A stretch of 12,421 nt of DNA, taken from Spirochaetia bacterium UBA5550. GTDB lineage: Bacteria > Spirochaetota > UBA4802 > UBA5550. How positions within the stretch are numbered: position 1 is the stretch's first letter; each line of letters begins with the position of its first letter. A model generated the notes under the pieces. That model saw only the letters and a list, made by a program, of their open reading frames with translations. It was not told the DNA's origin and searched no databases. Positions 6,792-12,421 of the stretch are shown piece after piece. The translations under genes were made by a program, and so were the position numbers. The stretch lies in NCBI GenBank assembly GCA_002425885.1, contig DINC01000333.1, forward strand, positions 5,227 to 17,647, written 5' to 3'.

Positions 6792-7646
6792 CTATTTAAC
6801 AGGCAAAAGTATTTTTTCATTTATCAAAACAGTTCTTCTGCTGATTGAAAACAGATATAATAATCTGACCTTAAATTTTTCCCGGATGTTATCAATCTTT
6901 ATTGTACCTGAGGCGAAGTTATCCTGAAGATTAAGATTAATTCCGGTGATGGAACGCTTAAGGTTTTCACCGCCGTGGCTGAATTCTTTTTCGTTGGTAA
7001 AACTTTTTTCAGGTTTCTTCCTCTCTATTGTCAGATTATCAAGCTCCTCGCCGTTATTATGAATTAATTCAACAATAAGGAGACTGTTGGGGAATTCCCT
7101 GAAAATTGTAGTGCCGGGGGACTCAGCAAGCATAGCTTTGATTTTTCCGATGAGAGGTTCGTATGTATGGATAGCGAAGAGTTGGCCCTCCGGTTTAATC
7201 CTTATTGAATTTTCACGGCTGGAGCTGTCGAAGGGGATAAGTAACGAGTTCCCCCCTGCTTTTCTGAAAAGCGGGTTGACCCGTATACCGTCAATTGCAA
7301 TGGAGTCGCTTTTGTAACTGACAGGGAAGCTGTCTTCAATATCACCATCGCCGTTAAGGTCTATGTTTCTCTCGGAGTAAAGAAAATCCTTTTCATTGAT
7401 TTTGCGATCCATAATCATCCCTTCGATAATTGAAGCATCATAGGGATAGCTGATCTTCTGATCCATAAAAGCGGAGGCATCTATACCTGAGATATTTACT
7501 TTATATTCAATAGAATATGAAGTTTCAGAAAGAGTCTTCAGATCAGCAGATAGTGAGATTACAGGATTGTTTTTATCAGCAGCTTCAGCAATTGACATGA
7601 GTGATAAAAACAGGGCCGGTATGAAAAGATTGAATAATAATTTCAT
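6792..7646 (-). CDS. Exported protein of unknown function with a DxNxDGD loop
   Basis: I do not recognise a family for this 284 aa protein. A signal peptide is clear: MKLLFNLFIPALFL, then SIAEA, with likely cleavage near residue 19, so it is periplasmic or surface-exposed. The mature part looks beta-rich, with alternating hydrophobic residues. It contains DLNGDGDIED (D96, N98, D100, D102, E104), a typical calcium-binding loop. It is not a full EF-hand, since position 12 is Phe. A basic, hydrophobic C-terminus (FKVRLLYLFSISRRTVL) is unusual for a secreted protein and might contact a membrane or partner. ATG 7646 is preferred because GAGG sits six bases before it; a TTG at 7658 would overlap the nitroreductase stop and add four residues. 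It lies directly before the 7-TM kinase, so it could be an accessory ligand-binding or modulator protein. That role is inference only. Confidence 0.72.
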   Translation of the reverse strand: MKLLFNLFIPALFLSLMSIAEAADKNNPVISLSADLKTLSETSYSIEYKVNISGIDASAFMDQKISYPYDASIIEGMIMDRKINEKDFLYSERNIDLNGDGDIEDSFPVSYKSDSIAIDGIRVNPLFRKAGGNSLLIPFDSSSRENSIRIKPEGQLFAIHTYEPLIGKIKAMLAESPGTTIFREFPNSLLIVELIHNNGEELDNLTIERKKPEKSFTNEKEFSHGGENLKRSITGINLNLQDNFASGTIKIDNIREKFKVRLLYLFSISRRTVLINEKILLPVK

Positions 7647-7651
7647 GATAT

Positions 7652-7657
7652 ACCTCA
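7652..7657 (-). promoter_or_regulatory. Ribosome-binding site overlapping the nitroreductase stop
   Basis: On the minus strand TGAGGT provides both the TGA stop of the nitroreductase (7657-7655) and the GAGG ribosome site for ATG 7646. This favours ATG 7646 over TTG 7658 and points to translational coupling of the two genes. Confidence 0.65.
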
Positions 7658-8155
7658 AATTACTTTAAGTATAAGTTCACTCATTTTTTTTCTTTCGCTT
7701 ACACCCTCTTCGCCGGGGAAACCGAAAGCAGTAATGGCGACGAATTCATTTGATCCGTCAATTCCGAGCAGGGCATTAATCTTATCCTTATTCTTCAGAA
7801 TTTCACCGAGCCATACTGAACCTATCCCTGCCTCGTGTGCGTAAAGGAGCATATTCTGAATTGCAGCACCAATGCTCATAAGATCCTTATCCCTGTTGTA
7901 TCCCGCAGGCTGGTTGTAGAAAACCGCAATAAGAAAAGTTGAACCTGCAACTATACTTGAGTAGTGGGTTAATTCCGATATCTTTTTTTTAAAAGAATCA
8001 TCTTTTATGATAACAAATCTCCAGGGCTGATTATTCAGACCTGAGGGGGCCCATCTTGCAGCTTCGAGAATCTCATTTATTGTAATATCCTGCACAGGTT
8101 CACCGGTGTATTTTCTCACAGACCTGCGCGAACGTATGATATCGAGAATTTTCAT
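7655..8155 (-). CDS. Short nitroreductase-family FMN oxidoreductase
   Basis: This 166 aa flavoprotein would use NAD(P)H and FMN to reduce nitro-aromatics, quinones or another electron acceptor; the physiological substrate is unknown. Family motifs are plain. RSRRSVRKY (R10, R11/S12 and R14 region) binds FMN phosphate. APSGLNNQPWRF (residues 36-47) follows. AAIQNMLLYAHEAGIGSVWLG is the flavin-contacting helix. It has only the single core domain, with no ferredoxin domain or extra insert, and is at the short end of the family, so it probably functions as a dimer. ATG 8155 has AGGAG six bases upstream. It sits in the middle of the kinase cluster between two exported-protein genes. This raises the idea of a redox output or sensing step, but nothing in the sequence proves a functional link. 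Confidence 0.9.
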   Translation of the reverse strand: MKILDIIRSRRSVRKYTGEPVQDITINEILEAARWAPSGLNNQPWRFVIIKDDSFKKKISELTHYSSIVAGSTFLIAVFYNQPAGYNRDKDLMSIGAAIQNMLLYAHEAGIGSVWLGEILKNKDKINALLGIDGSNEFVAITAFGFPGEEGVSERKKMSELILKVI

Positions 8156-8193
8156 AACAGGCTCCTGTTAATGGCTTAGGTTTATTATAAGGA

Positions 8194-8886
8194 TTATTGA
8201 GGTGAGGAAGCAAGATATTTTTGCAGTTCCCTCTTTTTCTTTTCAGATGATGTTATATGGTTATTTATAATTTTATTAAAATCCAGTTCCCCTCTGACTA
8301 TTCTGTAACGCTCAGATTCGATGTTACTCATGCGGGTTGTAATCTTTATTTCACTTGCAGCTTCAGCATGTTTCTTTGCCTCCTCCCAGTAGGGGAGAGC
8401 CTGCCTGTAGAGGTTTATCGCAATATCGAGGCTTTCAATTATCTCCTTCGCGAATGGCGCGTCATGAAACCTGACTTTGATTTTGTCATATTTTGAGCCG
8501 ACTTTCAGGTAATTCCTCATGATCATAATATTTATATGCATGAACATCAGCTTTCTGTATTTCAGGTACTCCTGTTCTGTATCCACTTCTACCAGAGCCT
8601 GGGAAGGGTGCCTGAATTTAACATTCAGTGATGTTTTAAGCATTTCTATATTTTTTCTCAGGGAGCTTTCATCATAATACAGCTTCATCCCGAAGAGGAG
8701 GTAGTAGTCTTCAAGGTAGTGCGGAACAGTATAGTAATGCAGACGTACCCTGGGTATATAATCCGAAAAAGGGACATACTCATCCTTGTGGCTGAAATAC
8801 TGGTACTGGTAATCTTCAGCAGACACAGCTGATGACAGGGCAGTAAAAATGATTAATGTAAGAGATATTATCTTTCCGGATTTCAT
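8194..8886 (-). CDS. Exported Tyr-rich helical protein of unknown function
   Basis: I cannot place this 230 aa protein in a family. The N-terminus is a signal peptide (MKSGKIISLTLIIF, then SSAVSAED, cleavage near residue 23), so the protein is periplasmic or outer. The first 50 mature residues are strikingly rich in Tyr and His (EDYQYQYFSHKDEY, HYYTVPHYLEDYYLLFG). The rest looks mostly helical and charged, with repeated patterns such as LDIAINLYRQALPYWEEAKKHAE that resemble a TPR-like helix pair. It contains no cysteine that I can see. ATG 8886 is the only sensible start. Its ribosome site is weak and the leader contains an imperfect inverted repeat. It follows the large hybrid kinase by 38 bases and precedes the nitroreductase by 38 bases, so it is probably expressed with them. 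A role as ligand-binding partner or envelope component is speculative. Confidence 0.75.
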   Translation of the reverse strand: MKSGKIISLTLIIFTALSSAVSAEDYQYQYFSHKDEYVPFSDYIPRVRLHYYTVPHYLEDYYLLFGMKLYYDESSLRKNIEMLKTSLNVKFRHPSQALVEVDTEQEYLKYRKLMFMHINIMIMRNYLKVGSKYDKIKVRFHDAPFAKEIIESLDIAINLYRQALPYWEEAKKHAEAASEIKITTRMSNIESERYRIVRGELDFNKIINNHITSSEKKKRELQKYLASSPQ

Positions 8887-8892
8887 AAATTA

Positions 8893-8915
8893 AACCGCTA
8901 TAAAGAATATCGGTT
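8893..8915. repeat. Imperfect inverted repeat before the Tyr-rich exported protein
   Basis: AACCG and TAT in the left arm pair with ATA and CGGTT in the right arm, around a five-base centre, with one C/T mismatch between the paired blocks. On the minus strand it ends six bases before ATG 8886, where a ribosome site should be. It could be an mRNA hairpin that tunes translation or partial termination, or an operator. The stem is short and AU-rich, so it is weak as a terminator. Confidence 0.4.
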
Positions 8916-8924
8916 ATAAAGAAG

Positions 8925-11900
8925 TTAATTTTGAGAATTATTTATGAGAGAGCAGACTGTGCGGAGAAGCTCCTCCCTGTTATAAGGCTTTGAAATATAT
9001 CCGTCAAATCCCAGTTCAAGGTATCTCCTCCTGTCATCCTCAAGGGCATTCGCTGTCTGGGCTATGACAGGGAGAGTGGGGCGTATTTCTTTCAGTTTTT
9101 TAACTGCAACAGTACCGTCTATGTCAGGGAGCTGTATATCAAGGAGAACAATGTCAATAGAATCATCTCCGGTTATCCGGGCAATAGCCTCCGCAGCGGT
9201 TTCGGAGGAGAGGGGGAGGGCTTCATACTTTCTGAAAATTGCTGCAAGGAGAGTATGTACTGAACGGTTGTCGTCAACAATGAGAATTTTACGGTTCTTC
9301 AGAAAATCTCCATACTCCTTCTGCTTTATAACAGTTTCATTATCCAGGAGTTCAACAGACCCGGCTGTTTCATAAGGGATTTTGAAATAGAAGGTGGAGC
9401 CTTTATTAACCTCAGACCTGACCCATATCTTCCCCCCCAGGAGCCTGCTGAGTTCCCTGCATATACTTAAGCCAAGTCCTGTGCCGCCGTACTTCTTTGC
9501 GATTGATACATCCGCCTGCTTGAACCTCCCGAAGATCATCTTCTGTCTGTTCTTGGGTATACCTATTCCTGAATCTTCCACATGGAACTGGATAAATTTT
9601 CTGTCTTCTGTGAGAGTATACCCGAAGGAAACGGTTCCCGATTCTGTAAATTTAAGTGCGTTGTATATAAGGTTATTCAGTATCTGCTGAAGCCTTGTTT
9701 CATCAGTGATTATTGCGTCGGAGTTATCATCAAACTCTTTGCTGCAGGATACTTCAACAGGGCGTCCCTTAACTTCATTCCTGAAGACTCCGCATATATG
9801 GCTAATTATTCTGTTAAGGCGAACGGGTTTTTTAGTGATTACCATGAGCTTTGCATCTATCTTTGAAATATCTATTATGTCGGAGATGAGGCTGGTGAGC
9901 TGTCTTGATGATTCTCTGATTATCCCTGCATAGTTAACTTTATCTTCCTCTGATACTCCTTTTTCGCAGAGAAGTTCGGAAAAACCCATAATGCTGTTCA
10001 GAGGGGTGCGCGCTTCATGTGACATGTTTGCAAGGAATGCTGATTTAAGCCTGTCACTCTCCTCTGCCCTGACTTTTGCTTTAACAAGTTCAAGTTCTGT
10101 TTTTTTAAGCTCGGTTATGTCAAAGCATATCCCTCTTGTAAATAAAGGTGTGCCTGAGGAATCGTAATCAGTTTTACTTGTCTGTCTGACGAAGATTGTT
10201 TCGCCGGACTTTGTAAGATACCTGATTATATCATTGTGTATCTCCCTGTCCCTGATGCAGCGGTAAAAACTCTTTGCTATCCTTTTGCGGTCCTCTTCGT
10301 GAATGAAATTGAGCATTTCATTTTCAGGGATCATCATCGGTTTGTCGTCATAGCCGATCATTTTTGAAAGTGTCCCTTCCCATGTGAAAACTGCCTGTTT
10401 GTGGTCATATTCCCAGTAGCCGAGACGCGCGATTCTCTGGGCCTCCCTGAGTTTATAGGTGCTTTCGCTTAAGGCCTCCCGTGCTTCTTTGAGAGGAGTG
10501 ATGTCGATTCCCACAGCCCATGAGTGCCATCCGGGCACAGGGTAGAGGTCGGAGAGGTTCGACCATAGAATTGTTTTTTTTATCCCTGATTTGCTGACCA
10601 GGGTGGACTCCATGTTTCTGTAGTTTCCGCCATGCTCAGGGGGCATTTTAAAGAAGAACTTCCGTTCCTTTTCGTCTGTGTAAAGGAGCCGGCGTGCGTC
10701 GGGGTTATTTATTATTTCTTCTGCTGAATAACCTGTGACATGTTCACACTCCCTGTTCCAGTGAATGATGATCCCTGATTCATCTATGGCATCAAGCATA
10801 ACAGGCATATTATCCAGGATCATCTTAAGCCTTGTTTCGCTCTCCTTAAGTTTTTCTTCAATCTTAACAGTGGCAGTGAGGTCAACGTTAGTCCCAATGA
10901 GCCTTGTGGGGGACCCCTTTTTATCTGATTCGATTATCATCATGCGTGAGTATATCCATTTATAATCGCCATGTGATGTTACAGCTCTGAACCTGATGGA
11001 CGTGCGGATAATTTCACCGCTGAAACATTTCTTCGCAATATTTTTAATAAGCGGAACATCCTCAGAGTGCACAAGTTTCAGAAAGTCCCTGAAGAGCGAC
11101 GGCATCTCTGATGAATCGTAATCCAGCATGCGGTAAAAATTCTGGGAATAGAAAAATTCACCTGTAAGAAGGTTGGCGTCCCAGTATGCGTCGTTTGAAG
11201 CAAGAAATGCAAGGTCAAGACGCTTCTTGGTAGTCAGAAGCTCGTTCTGAAGATATTTTTTTTCTGTTATATCCTCTCCGAGAAAATTAAAAAGCAGGAT
11301 GTTACCCGATTCGCTCAATACCGGATTCACTGAGAGCCGGATGATTCTTTCACTGTTATGATAATCGGTGATTGAGATTTCACTTTCAAACGTTCCGGTT
11401 ATACCACTGAGGCTTTTCATGAGAGATAAAACAGATCCCTGATCGCGCAATGCGATCTCTTTAATCTGACGCCCGTTAAGCTCTGAAGAGGTGGTGCCGA
11501 AGAATTCAGCAAATCTTCTGTTGGCGAATGTTATTGTGCCGTCAGGGAGTGTCTGGAAAAGGAGGTGTGCGGTGTTCTCTATTATAAGCTCATAACGTTC
11601 CTTCCTGTCCCTTATTCTGTTTTCATAGGCTATTCTTTTAAGCGAGCCTGTAACAATGCTTGAAACGGTCTGATAAAGCATTATATCAACAGGTGTAATA
11701 CCTGACTCATTTCCGGATGTATCAATAATTATTATCCCTAATATTTCATTCTGAACTATAACAGGTATAAGTAGAGCGCTTTTAATATCCGGGCTTACCC
11801 ACCGATTGGTGGAGAAGAACATCTCCCCCGGTTTTCTGTTAAGAGTAAGGTTTCCTATGTCGTAAAGGTCATCCAGCTTTATGTTTAAATCCGACCTTGA

Positions 11901-12347
11901 TGAGGAGAACTCCTGGAAAGAGAAGATATCTTCAGTGTCCGCATTATCTGCGGGAAGAATTGATGATATAATACAGCTCGATTCATCAAGCTGTATATAA
12001 TAGATATACCGGGCATTGCTCTTTATTAAAAGATCCTGAAGAACTGTTTTTAAAACGCTTTTTTCATCTGCAAGGGAGTTCAGCTTTCTTGAGAGGGCGC
12101 TTATATATTTTTCATTGCTGAGCCGTTCCGCTGTCTGAACAGTATCAGCAGGTACACCGGCATTATTCAGAAACTCCCTGTGAAAAGAGGTCTCAATCAT
12201 TGCTCTGTCAAAAGCTCCGGATATTGCAGAGGAATTATGCACACCTGTATTGTCCTGGTTCAATGACTCTCCCAGAATTTTTTTGAGTAATCTGTTCTCC
12301 TCTTCAAGAGATTCAAGTTTCAGTATAAGGTCGCTTTTGTTATCCAT
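8925..12347 (-). CDS. Large soluble hybrid histidine kinase: GAF, four PAS, HisKA, HATPase, receiver
   Basis: This 1140 aa kinase has no TM segment or signal peptide, so it senses in the cytoplasm. Domains in order: a short N-terminal coiled coil (about 5-27); a GAF-like domain (about 80-240); and four PAS/PAC units (about 248-370, 376-495, 505-625, 632-750). The second and fourth resemble the PAS_3 type. Then come HisKA with H777 in MSHEARTPLNSI, HATPase with N896, D925 in DSGIGIP, FGRFKQ and GGTGLGLSI, and a receiver (about 1020-1135) with D1070 in LLDIQLPDIDG and K1120 in SKPY. All catalytic residues are present. The H-box reads HEAR rather than the usual HEIR or HELR, a tolerated variant. 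Multiple PAS domains could bind haem, flavin or small ligands, but no specific cofactor residue stands out. ATG 12347 has a poor ribosome site. This is the first gene of the minus-strand cluster; a phosphorelay partner (Hpt or response regulator) is not in the window. Confidence 0.93.
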   Translation of the reverse strand: MDNKSDLILKLESLEEENRLLKKILGESLNQDNTGVHNSSAISGAFDRAMIETSFHREFLNNAGVPADTVQTAERLSNEKYISALSRKLNSLADEKSVLKTVLQDLLIKSNARYIYYIQLDESSCIISSILPADNADTEDIFSFQEFSSSRSDLNIKLDDLYDIGNLTLNRKPGEMFFSTNRWVSPDIKSALLIPVIVQNEILGIIIIDTSGNESGITPVDIMLYQTVSSIVTGSLKRIAYENRIRDRKERYELIIENTAHLLFQTLPDGTITFANRRFAEFFGTTSSELNGRQIKEIALRDQGSVLSLMKSLSGITGTFESEISITDYHNSERIIRLSVNPVLSESGNILLFNFLGEDITEKKYLQNELLTTKKRLDLAFLASNDAYWDANLLTGEFFYSQNFYRMLDYDSSEMPSLFRDFLKLVHSEDVPLIKNIAKKCFSGEIIRTSIRFRAVTSHGDYKWIYSRMMIIESDKKGSPTRLIGTNVDLTATVKIEEKLKESETRLKMILDNMPVMLDAIDESGIIIHWNRECEHVTGYSAEEIINNPDARRLLYTDEKERKFFFKMPPEHGGNYRNMESTLVSKSGIKKTILWSNLSDLYPVPGWHSWAVGIDITPLKEAREALSESTYKLREAQRIARLGYWEYDHKQAVFTWEGTLSKMIGYDDKPMMIPENEMLNFIHEEDRKRIAKSFYRCIRDREIHNDIIRYLTKSGETIFVRQTSKTDYDSSGTPLFTRGICFDITELKKTELELVKAKVRAEESDRLKSAFLANMSHEARTPLNSIMGFSELLCEKGVSEEDKVNYAGIIRESSRQLTSLISDIIDISKIDAKLMVITKKPVRLNRIISHICGVFRNEVKGRPVEVSCSKEFDDNSDAIITDETRLQQILNNLIYNALKFTESGTVSFGYTLTEDRKFIQFHVEDSGIGIPKNRQKMIFGRFKQADVSIAKKYGGTGLGLSICRELSRLLGGKIWVRSEVNKGSTFYFKIPYETAGSVELLDNETVIKQKEYGDFLKNRKILIVDDNRSVHTLLAAIFRKYEALPLSSETAAEAIARITGDDSIDIVLLDIQLPDIDGTVAVKKLKEIRPTLPVIAQTANALEDDRRRYLELGFDGYISKPYNREELLRTVCSLINNSQN

Positions 12348-12421
12348 AACTTACGAATTTACGGTATAAAATTAACATAACAGTATACATATATTGTCGG
12401 TTCCATCTTTGAATATAGTGA
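12348..12421 (-). promoter_or_regulatory. Leader of the kinase cluster with a candidate -10 box
   Basis: The last 74 bases hold no gene. On the minus strand TATACT (12387-12382) is a plausible -10 element about 35 bases before the start codon, but no good -35 lies at the usual distance. A short direct repeat, CGTAA-ATT-CGTAA, immediately precedes the start codon region. The true promoter may lie beyond the window edge. Confidence 0.25.

Larger units (their letters stand above)
5364..12347 (-). other. Probable five-gene operon: two kinases, nitroreductase, two exported proteins
   Basis: Five minus-strand genes run from 12347 to 5364. The gaps are 38 bases, 38 bases, an 8-base gap in which the upstream TGA overlaps the next ribosome site, and about 9 bases. 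The last gene starts at TTG so close to the previous stop that translational coupling is likely. No terminator with a T-run is visible inside the run, apart from a weak hairpin in the first gap. Co-transcription from a promoter upstream of 12347 is inferred from spacing alone. Confidence 0.7.

Noticed and set aside
7658..7658. TTG at 7658 as start of the exported protein
   Set aside because: It overlaps the nitroreductase stop and has no upstream ribosome site, whereas ATG 7646 has GAGG six bases before it.
9064..9933. Plus-strand open frames opposite the large hybrid kinase
   Set aside because: The minus-strand frame has intact HATPase and receiver motifs. The plus frames show no domain and overlap one another.
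1..12421. Mobile element, phage, CRISPR or toxin-antitoxin content
   Set aside because: I saw no transposase or integrase motif, no regularly spaced repeats, no terminal inverted repeats and no tRNA that could serve as an attachment site.

Overview
The window comes from a diderm (Gram-negative-type) bacterium of moderate to low G+C. An AsmA-family envelope protein, proteins with Sec-type signal peptides, AGGAG-like ribosome sites and some GTG and TTG starts support this. The style of the sensor kinases would fit groups such as Desulfobacterota, Deferribacteres or spirochaetes, but nothing here fixes the lineage. I see no rRNA, tRNA, CRISPR array, insertion sequence or phage gene.

Layout, left to right. 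(1) A membrane-bound hybrid histidine kinase (+) with an uncertain 5' end, followed by a short gap carrying TTGAC direct repeats and a MerR-family regulator (+). (2) Two minus-strand genes: a DUF523/TudS-like Fe-S protein and, upstream of it, an AsmA-like protein. A strong minus-strand terminator lies between them and runs almost into the DUF523 start codon. (3) An AT-rich divergent intergenic region, then a PhnA-like zinc-ribbon protein (+). (4) A tight run of five minus-strand genes filling the rest of the window. In transcription order these are a large cytoplasmic GAF/multi-PAS hybrid kinase, a small exported Tyr-rich protein, a short nitroreductase, a second exported protein with a DxNxDGD loop, and a multi-TM NtrB/DctB-like histidine kinase. 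Gaps are 38, 38, -3 (or 8 with the preferred start) and 9 bases, so co-transcription is likely.

The window is dominated by signal transduction: three histidine kinases in about 12 kb. Two carry their own receiver domains, yet no stand-alone response regulator with an output domain is present. The phosphate or signal must therefore leave the window, or pass among these proteins. The five-gene cluster is the least explained part. It combines cytosolic sensing, membrane sensing, a flavin redox enzyme and two exported proteins of unknown function, and I do not recognise it as a named system. The other genes look like ordinary chromosomal housekeeping or regulatory genes.
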